A DNA stretch of 35,745 nt from Limiplasma pullistercoris (GTDB lineage Bacteria > Bacillota > Clostridia > Christensenellales > Aristaeellaceae), in NCBI GenBank assembly GCA_018715165.1, contig DVMC01000160.1, positions 1 through 35,745 on the forward strand, in the 5' to 3' direction. Position 1 is the first letter of the stretch. Every line of letters begins with the position of its first letter. This document shows, one piece after another, positions 1 through 7,111 of this stretch. A program made the position numbers and the translations under genes. The notes under the pieces are model-generated. The model did not search any database. It saw only the letters and a list, made by a program, of their open reading frames with translations, and was not told the origin of the DNA.

Positions 1-596
1 GTGCGGTGATGCTCCTTGAAGAGGATGCGGTACATGGCCGGGTCGCGCATGTTGATGTTGGGGCTGGCCATGTCGATCTTCATGCGCAGGATCATGCTGC
101 CCTCGGGATGCTTGCCCGCCTTCATCTCCTCGAACAGGCGCAGGCTCTCCTCCACGGGACGGTCCCGGTAGGGGCTGTTCTTGCCAGGCTGGGTGAGGGT
201 GCCGCGGTAGAGGCGCACCTCCTCGGGCGAAAGCTCGCACACATACGCAAGCCCCCGCTTGATCCAGTCCACGGCGATGTCGTAGCACTGCTGATAGTAT
301 TCGCTGGCGAAGTACAGCCCGCCCTTCCAGTCGAAGCCCAGCCAGTGGATATCGGCCATGATGCCGTCCACATACTCGGTCTCCTCCTTGGCGGGGTTGG
401 TGTCGTCAAAGCGCAGGTTGGTCACGCCGCCGAAGCGCTCGGCGGTCAGAAAGTCCGCCACCAGCGCCTTGCAGTGGCCGATGTGCAGATAGCCGTTGGG
501 CTCGGGGGGAAAGCGCGTGCGCACGCTTTGGCAGCGTCCGCTCCGTAAATCTTCCTGTACGGCGTCCCAGATGAAGTTGGTCTTGGAGGTTTCCAT
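1..596 (-). CDS. glnS: Glutaminyl-tRNA synthetase, N-terminal part (cut by window edge)
   Basis: This is the first ~198 codons of a class I aminoacyl-tRNA synthetase that charges tRNA-Gln with glutamine in the cytoplasm. The reading frame stays open to base 1. The class I signature appears as PPEPNGYLHIGH near residue 27, followed by NLRFDDTNP, GLAYV, the GlnRS-type run YRGTLTQPGKNSPYRDR, then KIDMASPNINMRDP. The glutamine-type motifs, rather than GluRS ones, make the assignment firm. The start ATG at 596 has an AAGGAAGG ribosome site just upstream, and a near-consensus promoter lies at 654-682. Many Firmicutes make Gln-tRNA through GatCAB amidation instead, so a GlnRS here is informative about lineage. 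The catalytic KMSKR-type motif and the anticodon-binding domain lie outside the window. Confidence 0.95.
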   Translation of the reverse strand, partial: METSKTNFIWDAVQEDLRSGRCQSVRTRFPPEPNGYLHIGHCKALVADFLTAERFGGVTNLRFDDTNPAKEETEYVDGIMADIHWLGFDWKGGLYFASEYYQQCYDIAVDWIKRGLAYVCELSPEEVRLYRGTLTQPGKNSPYRDRPVEESLRLFEEMKAGKHPEGSMILRMKIDMASPNINMRDPAMYRILFKEHHR

Positions 597-653
597 GCTC
601 GCGCCTTCCTTTCCATCATGTTTCCAGGCAGAACAATGCCGCCGGTTCGCATC

Positions 654-682
654 ATTATAGAACGAAACGGCGGCTTTGGCAA
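654..682 (-). promoter_or_regulatory. Sigma-A promoter of glnS
   Basis: On the minus strand this reads TTGCCA, 17 bases, TATAAT, which is five of six and six of six matches to the housekeeping consensus with ideal spacing. It gives a 5' leader of about 50 bases before the glnS start, too short for a T-box. Confidence 0.85.
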
Positions 683-735
683 GCCTGTACAGCTTGAAAA
701 TGCCGGTTTTGCGGCGTTTTGCGCCGAAGCGCCCC

Positions 736-1590
736 TCACTTTGCCCCCAGGAACCCCTCGATACGCTCCCGCGCGGCCCGCGCGTCGGCTCGGCCCAGGC
801 GGTACTGCGCCTCCAGCACCTCCGGGTTCTTTTCCACCCGCCCGATGGGAACGCGGCGGGAGGGGCACAGCATCAAAGCCCGCCCCTCGGCCTGAGCCTG
901 CTGTGCATAAGCCAGCGAGGCGTTGTATACCTCATGCCGCCGTTCGCTGGCCCGGACAAAGGCGGGATAGCGGCGGTAGCGCACGCGCATGAGCGCAAGC
1001 GACCGGTCCGGCTGCTTGACAAAGCCCTCCGGCTGCGTGCGCACCACGAGGCAGCGCGTGTAGCCCATGTCCTCGAAGCGCTTGAGCGGAATGGAATCCG
1101 CCGTGCCGCCGTCCAGGTAGCGCCGTCCCTCCCACGCCACGATGGTGGACACCAGCGGCATGGAGGAGCTGGCGCGCAAGGCTTCCAGCAACGTATGCGC
1201 GTCCCGCTTGCCGTCCAGGCATACGGCCTGACCCGTTTCCACGTCGGTGGCCAGCGCGTAGAAGCGCACGGGGCTTTTCAAAAACGCATCGAAGTCGAAC
1301 GGGTCCAGCCGGTAGGGCAGCTCCTCGTAGCTGAAGACGCGGCCCACCAGGTCGCCCGTGAGCAGCAGCGAGCGCAGGCTCATGAAGCGCCAGTTGCGGC
1401 AGTATTTCTTCGTGTAGCGGATGTTGCGCCCCTGCTGGCCGGAGACGAAGCTCGCTCCATGGATGGCGCCCGCCGACACGCCCAGAATCCCGTCGGGCCT
1501 GACGCCCCAGTCCATCATCTCATCCAGCACGCCGGCGGTATAGATGCCGCGCATGCCGCCGCCCTCGAGCACAAAGCCCGTCCGTTCCAT
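736..1590 (-). CDS. Patatin-like phospholipase family protein
   Basis: This is a predicted serine acyl hydrolase of 284 residues with the patatin fold. The oxyanion-hole run EGGGMRGIYTAGVL is at residues 9-22. The nucleophile elbow G-V-S-A-G is at residues 37-41 with Ser39. The second dyad residue is Asp160 in a D-G-G motif. No signal peptide or membrane segment is visible, so it should act in the cytoplasm or on the inner membrane face. The length and the early GGGMRG block fit the YjjU-like bacterial patatins, whose natural substrates are mostly unknown. It lies downstream of the SH3-like gene on the same strand and has an extended -10 (TGG-TATAAT) overlapping that gene's stop codon, so it can be transcribed alone. 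Start ATG 1590 has GAGAGGAAG upstream. Confidence 0.9.
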   Translation of the reverse strand: MERTGFVLEGGGMRGIYTAGVLDEMMDWGVRPDGILGVSAGAIHGASFVSGQQGRNIRYTKKYCRNWRFMSLRSLLLTGDLVGRVFSYEELPYRLDPFDFDAFLKSPVRFYALATDVETGQAVCLDGKRDAHTLLEALRASSSMPLVSTIVAWEGRRYLDGGTADSIPLKRFEDMGYTRCLVVRTQPEGFVKQPDRSLALMRVRYRRYPAFVRASERRHEVYNASLAYAQQAQAEGRALMLCPSRRVPIGRVEKNPEVLEAQYRLGRADARAARERIEGFLGAK

Positions 1591-1623
1591 GGGAACCGCT
1601 TCCTCTCAACATGTGATACGTCC

Positions 1624-1632
1624 ATTATACCA
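1624..1632 (-). promoter_or_regulatory. Extended -10 promoter of the patatin-like gene
   Basis: On the minus strand TGG-TATAAT sits 34 bases before the patatin start codon and overlaps the TAA stop of the upstream gene. No good -35 is seen, and the TGn extension would have to compensate. Confidence 0.45.
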
Positions 1633-2815
1633 CGGGATGGCAAGGGGAAAAAACAGGCTCTGTGCCAAGCCACAGCGTGACATCCTCCCGGCGAAGATAC
1701 CCGTAGGTCCCCGGCTGATCCAGCGTCCCATCCAGATCATCCTCCGGCGCAAGCACATGCAGCCAGCCGTCCTCCGTCTCGGCCAGCACAAGCAGGCGCT
1801 CCCCCGCTTCCAGCACGCACAGCGCGCCGCCGCCGTCCATGTCCGCCATGAGCCGGCTGCCGGCCGCGGCCGTCGTCACCGGGCAAGGGCTGGACGCGCG
1901 ATACGCAAAATCCGGCCAGTTTGCAGGAAAGGAAACATATCCACCGCTGACATAGCCCTGTGTATCGCCCACGCGCACATGATGCCACGCCGTCTCCGCG
2001 CCCGGCTCCCAGCCCAGCACCTGCGCCAGCGCCAGATGATATCTGCCCAGGCTGCGCGAGCGGGACGTAGGCTCCTCGCGCAGGTTCACGCCCCAAATGA
2101 GACATAGGTCCGTCCCCTCAAACGCCGCGCGGCTCTCCTCCTCCAGCCAGCGGGCCTCATCGGCCGTCAAGGGCAGGCTGTCCAGCCGCGTTCGCTCTGC
2201 AAGCCACGTCTTGACCGGCACGACGAACCGCTCGCCGTCCATCTCCACCCCTCCGCTCAGGGCAAACGCCGTGCGACGGCCCGCCGTGTCCGTGTACTCC
2301 CTGACCTGCCACCCGCTGATCCTGTGGCAGCCAAGGCGCCAGCGCTCCTCACCCCCCTCCGTAGGAAGCAACAGTTCGAAGTCGCACAGCCGCGTATTTT
2401 CATCCCACAGGGGGCTAACGGCGCATCCCTCGCCCAGCGGCAGGCCCAGAGCGCCAAAATCCTCCACGCGCGCGTTGCTGCCGCCCGGCTCCCAGCGAAG
2501 GCCCACCAGCGCATACGCGCCGCCGCGCTCCACCACCATCAGCGCGCTGCTCGTAAACAGCTGGCCGTCCGCATTGCCATCGCCGGCCATCGGCTCTTCC
2601 TCCAGCGCCGCCCCGCAGACGCAGCGCGCGTCTCCCAGACCATGTCCGTCCATCAGGCTGCGCACGGCCTGCGGCGCATCCTCCTCAAAGGTGACGAGCG
2701 TCGTCCGTGTCCGGCCATCCTCCACGACCGTCTGCACCGTCATCTCCCCCCGCGCTACAGCGGGCATCGCCAGTACCAGCAGCATCAGCGCGACCTTCAT
2801 CACCGCATGCTTCAT
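1625..2815 (-). CDS. Secreted protein with SH3-like C-terminal region
   Basis: This 396-residue protein begins with a signal peptide (Met-Lys, a hydrophobic core of about 14 residues, then a likely cut near ARGEM at residues 21-25). It lacks membrane segments, so it is probably exported. The middle part is not recognised. From about residue 245 the run ICLIWG-type strand, NLREEPTSRSRSLG and GWEPG..WHHVRVGDTQGYVSGGYV has the pattern of a bacterial SH3 (SH3b) domain. A second weaker copy follows around GALCVLEAGERLLVLAETEDGWLHV. SH3b domains usually bind peptidoglycan, so a role in the wall is a reasonable inference. The ATG at 2815 has GGGAGG upstream. Two Cys lie in a C-V-C pair near residue 70. 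The function is unknown. Confidence 0.75.
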   Translation of the reverse strand: MKHAVMKVALMLLVLAMPAVARGEMTVQTVVEDGRTRTTLVTFEEDAPQAVRSLMDGHGLGDARCVCGAALEEEPMAGDGNADGQLFTSSALMVVERGGAYALVGLRWEPGGSNARVEDFGALGLPLGEGCAVSPLWDENTRLCDFELLLPTEGGEERWRLGCHRISGWQVREYTDTAGRRTAFALSGGVEMDGERFVVPVKTWLAERTRLDSLPLTADEARWLEEESRAAFEGTDLCLIWGVNLREEPTSRSRSLGRYHLALAQVLGWEPGAETAWHHVRVGDTQGYVSGGYVSFPANWPDFAYRASSPCPVTTAAAGSRLMADMDGGGALCVLEAGERLLVLAETEDGWLHVLAPEDDLDGTLDQPGTYGYLRREDVTLWLGTEPVFSPCHPVV

Positions 2816-2853
2816 ATGGTTTTCCTCCCTTGCTCGCCGCTTTTCCGATCCGC

Positions 2854-3107
2854 CGGGCCCGCATGACCCAGCTCAGCGTGTCGAAAAAGCTCGCCTGCGG
2901 CGATCTTTTCCGACAGGTTTGCGCCGTTTCCCTCTCGTCCCTGCGGGACTCCCGGGCGGGAAACGGCATAAGGAAACCTTGCTACGCAAGGCTTCCGAAC
3001 CCACCGCGCATGTCGCTGGGTTCGGAATACAGCCCGGAGGGCTGCGGCCCTCCGAACCTCCCTGAAGGGTTTATTGACAGTCTGCGTCGGGCCCGCATGG
3101 CCCAGCT
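2854..3107. repeat. Hairpin-rich intergenic element bounded by 20-bp direct repeats
   Basis: The stretch between the SH3-like gene and the symporter has no convincing gene. Its ends are near-identical direct repeats: CGGGCCCGCATGACCCAGCT at 2854-2873 and the same with one change (A to G) at 3088-3107. Between them are four clear inverted repeats. 2923-2932 pairs with 2958-2967 (10 bp, perfect), with an inner stem 2937-2941/2945-2949. 2972-2982 pairs with 2986-2996 (10 of 11). 2993-3003 pairs with 3017-3027 (11 bp, perfect). 3035-3042 pairs with 3047-3054 (8 bp). The second and third overlap, so they are mutually exclusive. The organisation resembles a small non-autonomous or REP-like element, but other copies cannot be seen here. 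Confidence 0.6.
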
Positions 3108-3184
3108 TCTTCCTGTGCGTCGTTTCTTTTTCCATAAATAGCAACGAGCGGGCCAGTCGAAACCTTGCCTCTTTCGCATTTTCC

Positions 3185-3213
3185 TTGACAATTTCCGCCA
3201 TACCTGCTAGGCT
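3185..3213 (+). promoter_or_regulatory. Sigma-A promoter of the alanine symporter
   Basis: TTGACA (3185-3190), 17 bases, TAGGCT (3208-3213). The -35 is perfect and the -10 keeps the key T, A and final T. Transcription would begin near 3220. That is after the first in-frame TTG at 3213, so that codon cannot be the start if this promoter is used. Confidence 0.65.
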
Positions 3214-3254
3214 TGTGCACAGCGCACAAATCAAAGCACAAAGGAGAGATTCCC

Positions 3255-4649
3255 ATTCTGGACATCATTGCGTCCGTCAATCAGGCGGTCAACGACTTCG
3301 TATGGGGCGTTCCGGCCATGGTATGCATCCTCGGCGTGGGGCTGTACCTGAGCCTGCGCACCCGCTTTTTGCAGATTCGCAAATTCCCCACGGCCATCCG
3401 CGCCACGCTGGGGCGCATGTTCCAAAAAAAGACGGCGCAGGATGGCGCCATGACCCCCTTCCAGGCCGTGTGCACGGCGCTGGCGGCCACGGTGGGCACG
3501 GGCAACATCGCGGGCGTGGCCGGCGCCATCGCCATCGGCGGGCCGGGCGCGGTGTTCTGGATGTGGGTGAGCGCTTTGCTGGGCATGTGCACCAAGTTTG
3601 CCGAGGTCACGCTCGCGGTGCATTTCCGGGAGCGCAACGCGCAGGGCGACTACGTGGGCGGCCCCATGTACTACATCAAGAACGGCCTGAACCGGCGCTG
3701 GTATTGGCTGGCGGTGCTCTATTCCGTCTTCGGCGTGTTTACCGTGTTCGGCACGGGCAACGCCACCCAGGTCAACACCATCACCGCCTCCATCAATACG
3801 GCTTTGAGCAGCTACGGCCTGCTTCCCGCAGACGCGGTCACGCTGTGCCGGTGGCTGATCGGCGTGTCCATCGCGCTGATTCTGGCGCTGGTGCTGCTGG
3901 GCGGCATCAAGCGCATCGGGCGCGTGACGGAAAAGCTGGTGCCCTTCATGGCGCTGCTCTATGTGATGCTGGCGCTGGGCGTGGTGGCGCTCAATCTGGG
4001 GCGCGTGCCCGCGGTGCTGGGCGCCATCGTCACCGGCGCCTTCCAGCCCATGGCCGTCACCGGCGGCGTGGTGGGGAGCTTTTTCACCAGCATGCAAAAG
4101 GGCGTGGCGCGCGGCATCTTCTCCAACGAGGCCGGTCTGGGCACAGGTTCTATCGCCCATGCCTGCGCCGATACGCAGGAGCCGGTGCGGCAGGGCCTGT
4201 TTGGCATCTTCGAGGTCTTTGCCGATACCATCGTCATCTGCACCCTCACGGCGCTGGTTATTCTGCTCAGCGGCGTGCCCGTGGGCTACGGCCAGGCCGC
4301 TGGCGCGGAGTTGACTATCAGCGGCTTTGTCGCCACATACGGCAACTGGGTCACCATCTTCACCGCCGTGGCCATGTGCTGCTTCGCCTTCTCCACCATC
4401 ATCGGCTGGGGCCTTTACGGCGCGCGGTGCGTGGAGTTCCTCTTCTCCTCGCGCGCCATCGCGCCATTCATGGTGGTCTATTCCCTGGTGGCCATCCTGG
4501 GCGCGACGGCGGACCTGGGCCTCCTGTGGAGCATCGCGGAAACCTTCAACGGCCTGATGTCCATCCCCAACCTGATCGCGCTGTTTTTGCTCTCCGGCAC
4601 GCTGCTCCGCCTCACGCGCGGAGCCTGGGAGGCGCGGCGGCGCCCCTGA
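3255..4649 (+). CDS. Sodium:alanine/glycine symporter (AGCS family)
   Basis: This polytopic membrane protein imports alanine or glycine with sodium. Family marks are the N-terminal NDFVWGVPAM and RFLQIRKF, then FQAVCTALAATVGTGNIAGV, GPGAVFWMWVSALLGM, GGPMYYI, and later FSNEAGLGTGSIAHA. About ten hydrophobic segments span the length, which fits the family. The start is unusual. The frame is open from TTG 3213, but the only good ribosome site, AAAGGAG at 3240-3246, points to ATT 3255 or CTG 3258, giving an N-terminus (M-D-I-I-A-S-V-N) like that of relatives. There is no ATG until 3318, inside the first membrane segment. I place the start at 3255, uncertain by a codon. A strong terminator follows at 4673. 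Confidence 0.92.
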   Translation: MLDIIASVNQAVNDFVWGVPAMVCILGVGLYLSLRTRFLQIRKFPTAIRATLGRMFQKKTAQDGAMTPFQAVCTALAATVGTGNIAGVAGAIAIGGPGAVFWMWVSALLGMCTKFAEVTLAVHFRERNAQGDYVGGPMYYIKNGLNRRWYWLAVLYSVFGVFTVFGTGNATQVNTITASINTALSSYGLLPADAVTLCRWLIGVSIALILALVLLGGIKRIGRVTEKLVPFMALLYVMLALGVVALNLGRVPAVLGAIVTGAFQPMAVTGGVVGSFFTSMQKGVARGIFSNEAGLGTGSIAHACADTQEPVRQGLFGIFEVFADTIVICTLTALVILLSGVPVGYGQAAGAELTISGFVATYGNWVTIFTAVAMCCFAFSTIIGWGLYGARCVEFLFSSRAIAPFMVVYSLVAILGATADLGLLWSIAETFNGLMSIPNLIALFLLSGTLLRLTRGAWEARRRP

Positions 4650-4672
4650 ATCCACACGACAGAGCACAGGAA

Positions 4673-4705
4673 GCGGCCTGCGCGCCCCGGCGCGCAGGCC
4701 GCTTT
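4673..4705 (+). terminator. Intrinsic terminator after the symporter
   Basis: GCGGCCTGCGCGCC at 4673-4686 is perfectly complementary to 4689-4702 and is followed by TTTGT. The very stable GC stem makes up for the short T run. It lies 23 bases after the symporter stop. Confidence 0.75.
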
Positions 4706-4759
4706 GTCATGCCGCTCCCAGAGCCGTCAAAGCAAGTCCCTGCACCATTTCCAGAATCA

Positions 4760-4836
4760 AATGTATAACATTCTACTTTTTTTTGCTTATTTTTTTATAC
4801 ATATTACTTTACAATTCAAAAAACTTAATGTATAAT
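4760..4836 (+). promoter_or_regulatory. Three ATGTATA boxes, candidate operator of the sugar ABC operon
   Basis: The heptamer ATGTATA occurs at 4761-4767 (+), inverted as TATACAT at 4796-4802, and at 4828-4834 (+). The last overlaps the -10 hexamer. The first is part of a 13-bp palindrome AATGT-ATA-ACATT (4760-4772). Box centres are about 35 and 32 bases apart, close to three helical turns each. No regulator gene is next to the operon. The AT-rich setting raises the chance of coincidence. Confidence 0.4.
4808..4836 (+). promoter_or_regulatory. Sigma-A promoter of the sugar ABC operon
   Basis: TTTACA (4808-4813), exactly 17 bases, TATAAT (4831-4836), inside an AT-rich island of otherwise GC-rich DNA. 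The start would be near 4843, about 50 bases ahead of the binding-protein ATG. Confidence 0.9.
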
Positions 4837-4894
4837 GTGTACAAATTTATGAGGAATCGTATCCTCAACAAACAAAATAAGGAGGACTACTGTT

Positions 4895-6151
4895 ATGAAG
4901 AAAGCCGTCGCATTGTTCCTGACGCTCCTGCTGTTGCTCTCCGCTTCGAGCTTCGCGCTCGCCGAGGACATCACCCTCGACGTGATCATCTGCCAGTATG
5001 GTCCCAACACCAGCGACTGGTTCACCGGCACCGGCATGGACGGCACCAGCTTCGTCAAAAAGTTTGAAGAGGCCAACCCCGGCATCAAGCTCAATCTGGA
5101 GGTCGTCTCCTGGAACGATGTGTACACCGTCGTTTCCACCCGCATCTCCAACAGCAATCCGCCCGACATCCTCAACATCGACGTATTTGCCAACTATGCC
5201 TCCGAGGGGCTGCTCATGCCCGTGACGGACTACTGCCCGGAGGAGCTCTACGACGACTTCTTCCCCGCCTTCATGCAGAACTCCGTGGTTGACGGCGTCG
5301 TGTACGCCGTGCCCGACCTGGCCAGCGCCCGCGCCCTGTTCTACAACGTGGACATGTTCGAGGAAGTGGGCATCGAGGTGCCGCAGACCTGGGCCGAGCT
5401 GGAAGACGCCTGCCAGGCCATTCTGGACTTCTACGGCGGCGATGTGTACCCCTTCGGCATGGACATGACCACCGACGAAGGCCAGGCCAACTTCGCCTAC
5501 TTTGCCTGGGGCAACAACGGCGGCTTCGTGGATGCGGATGACAACTGGACCATCAACAGCGATGAGAACGTCGAGGCCATCGAGTTCGTCCTGGGCATGG
5601 TCGACAAGGGCTACACCAACCCCAACCCCGCCACCCAGACCCGCTATGACCTTCAGGATATGTTTGGCGCGGGCAAGCTGGCTATGGTCATCGCCCCCAA
5701 CTCCGTGCCCACCTACCTGACCGACAAGGGCTACACCGACATCAACTATGCCACCGCGGGCCTGCCCCACAACGAGGGCGCGACCGGCTCCAGCGTGGGC
5801 ATCATGGACCGCATCATGGCCTTCAAGGATGACAGCGCGCCCGATCAGGCCGCCCGCAACGAGGCCATCGGCAAGTTCCTCACCTTCTTCTACGATCCCG
5901 ACAACTACGTGGACTGGGTCAGCATGGAAGGCTTCCTGCCCGCGGTGAACTCCGCCGTCGGCGCGCTGATCGAGGCGGACCCCTCCTTTGAATCCTGGCT
6001 GGACGTGCTCAACACCTCCAAGTTCTATCCCAGCCACAAGGCGGAATGGGACCAGGTGAAGCTCGGCGTGATCAACGTGCAGCAGAACGCGCTCACCGGC
6101 GGCGACGTCAAGACGCTGCTGGACGGTCTGCAGGCGGAGCTGACGAAGTAA
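4895..6151 (+). CDS. Extracellular solute-binding protein, family 1 (sugar ABC transporter)
   Basis: This is the substrate-binding component of a CUT1-type carbohydrate importer, 418 residues long. It has a signal peptide (MKKAVALFLTLLLLLSASS, cleavage likely after FALA at residues 20-23). Family-typical stretches are FVKKFEEANPGIKLNLEVVSWNDVY, DILNIDV, the helix around TWAELEDACQAI, and a late FLTFFYDPDNYVDWVSMEGFLPAVNS. The specific sugar cannot be read. The signal ends in A-L-A-E-D with no cysteine, so there is no lipobox, which is odd for a monoderm where such proteins are usually lipid-anchored. The ATG at 4895 follows AAGGAGG. A terminator-like hairpin after the stop would give this gene more mRNA than the permeases. 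Confidence 0.95.
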   Translation: MKKAVALFLTLLLLLSASSFALAEDITLDVIICQYGPNTSDWFTGTGMDGTSFVKKFEEANPGIKLNLEVVSWNDVYTVVSTRISNSNPPDILNIDVFANYASEGLLMPVTDYCPEELYDDFFPAFMQNSVVDGVVYAVPDLASARALFYNVDMFEEVGIEVPQTWAELEDACQAILDFYGGDVYPFGMDMTTDEGQANFAYFAWGNNGGFVDADDNWTINSDENVEAIEFVLGMVDKGYTNPNPATQTRYDLQDMFGAGKLAMVIAPNSVPTYLTDKGYTDINYATAGLPHNEGATGSSVGIMDRIMAFKDDSAPDQAARNEAIGKFLTFFYDPDNYVDWVSMEGFLPAVNSAVGALIEADPSFESWLDVLNTSKFYPSHKAEWDQVKLGVINVQQNALTGGDVKTLLDGLQAELTK

Positions 6152-6164
6152 GCAGTCTCCCGCA

Positions 6165-6191
6165 GGGGCCGGTGCAAAACCGGCCCCTTTT
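6165..6191 (+). terminator. Intercistronic hairpin with T run (attenuator)
   Basis: GGGGCCGGT (6165-6173), loop GCAAA, ACCGGCCCC (6179-6187), TTTT. It lies between the binding-protein stop and the first permease, which has no visible promoter of its own. It therefore probably acts as a partial terminator and as a 3' stabiliser of binding-protein mRNA. Confidence 0.75.
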
Positions 6192-6223
6192 CCATAGCGA
6201 TTCTCCAACAGGGAGGAAGTGCA

Positions 6224-7111
6224 ATGAATTCCATATTGGTCCGGCACAAATGGGAACCCTACCTGTGGATTCTGCCCAGCCTTCTGCTGATGGCGGTCTT
6301 TGTGGTGTTTCCCATTGGCATCGTGTTCAAGATCGCTTTCAGCGAGGTGTCCAAGTCCGGCGTGGTGGGCGCCTTCAACGGGCTGGCAAATTTCCGCGCC
6401 GCCGTCAATGAACCCGCCTTTGGCACCGTCATGAGCAACACCTTCTACTGGGTGGTTTCCGTGGTGGGCATCAGCACGCTGCTGGGCTTCATTGCCGCCA
6501 TGGTCCTCAACCAGTCCTTCCATGGCCGCAAGCTGGCCCGCTCCATCCTGGTGTTTCCCTGGGCGGCGGCGCTGGTCATCCAGGCCAGCATCTGGAACTA
6601 CATCATCAAATTTGAGTACGGCAACCTCAACAATATTCTGCTCAATCTTGGCATTCTTCGGGACGCCGTCAACTGGCGTACCTCCTATCAAATCGAGTTT
6701 ATCTGGGAATGTGGCGTGGGTATCTTCGTCACCATCCCGTTTGTCACCTTCTGCGTGCTCAGCGGCCTTCAGTCCATTGACGCCGCCTATTATGAAGCCG
6801 CCACGGTGGACGGCGCGGGCTTCTGGAAGAAGCTGAGCACCATCACCGTGCCCCTGGTCAAGCCGTCGCTTACCGTCAGCACGGTGCTCAATATCATCTA
6901 TGTATTCAATTCCTTCCCCATCATCTATACCATCACCAAGGGCGCGCCTGCCAACAAGACCGATACGCTGGTCACCTATCTGTATATGCTGGCCTTCTAT
7001 GACCAGAAAAAAGGGCAGGCAACGGCGCTTTCCGTGATCGGCTTCCTGATTCTGTGCGCGGCCGCGGGCCTGTACATGACGATCACCATGCGAAAGGAGG
7101 ATGAGCTATGA
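6224..7111 (+). CDS. Sugar ABC transporter permease (MalF/UgpA type)
   Basis: This 295-residue membrane permease is one of two transmembrane subunits of the importer. The first membrane segment is YLWILPSLLLMAVFVVFPIG near residues 11-30, followed by about five more. The cytoplasmic coupling (EAA) loop appears as YYEAATVDGAGFWKKLSTITVPLVKP around residues 187-212, with the conserved E-A-A and D-G-A, and would contact the ATPase. Length and layout fit the family. GGGAGGAAG precedes the ATG. The 3' end overlaps the next permease by four bases (ATGA), a sign of translational coupling. Confidence 0.95.
   Translation: MNSILVRHKWEPYLWILPSLLLMAVFVVFPIGIVFKIAFSEVSKSGVVGAFNGLANFRAAVNEPAFGTVMSNTFYWVVSVVGISTLLGFIAAMVLNQSFHGRKLARSILVFPWAAALVIQASIWNYIIKFEYGNLNNILLNLGILRDAVNWRTSYQIEFIWECGVGIFVTIPFVTFCVLSGLQSIDAAYYEAATVDGAGFWKKLSTITVPLVKPSLTVSTVLNIIYVFNSFPIIYTITKGAPANKTDTLVTYLYMLAFYDQKKGQATALSVIGFLILCAAAGLYMTITMRKEDEL

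Noticed and set aside
2812..3234. 140-codon minus-strand frame inside the hairpin element
   Set aside because: No ribosome site and no domain. The sequence is fully explained by overlapping inverted repeats.
2816..3254. Glycine riboswitch before the alanine/glycine symporter
   Set aside because: No conserved glycine-aptamer core strings were found, and the predicted promoter leaves a leader of only about 35 bases.
3231..4667. 478-codon minus-strand frame opposite the symporter
   Set aside because: The His/Gln/Asp-rich composition is typical of reverse-complement shadows. The plus strand encodes a clear AGCS transporter.
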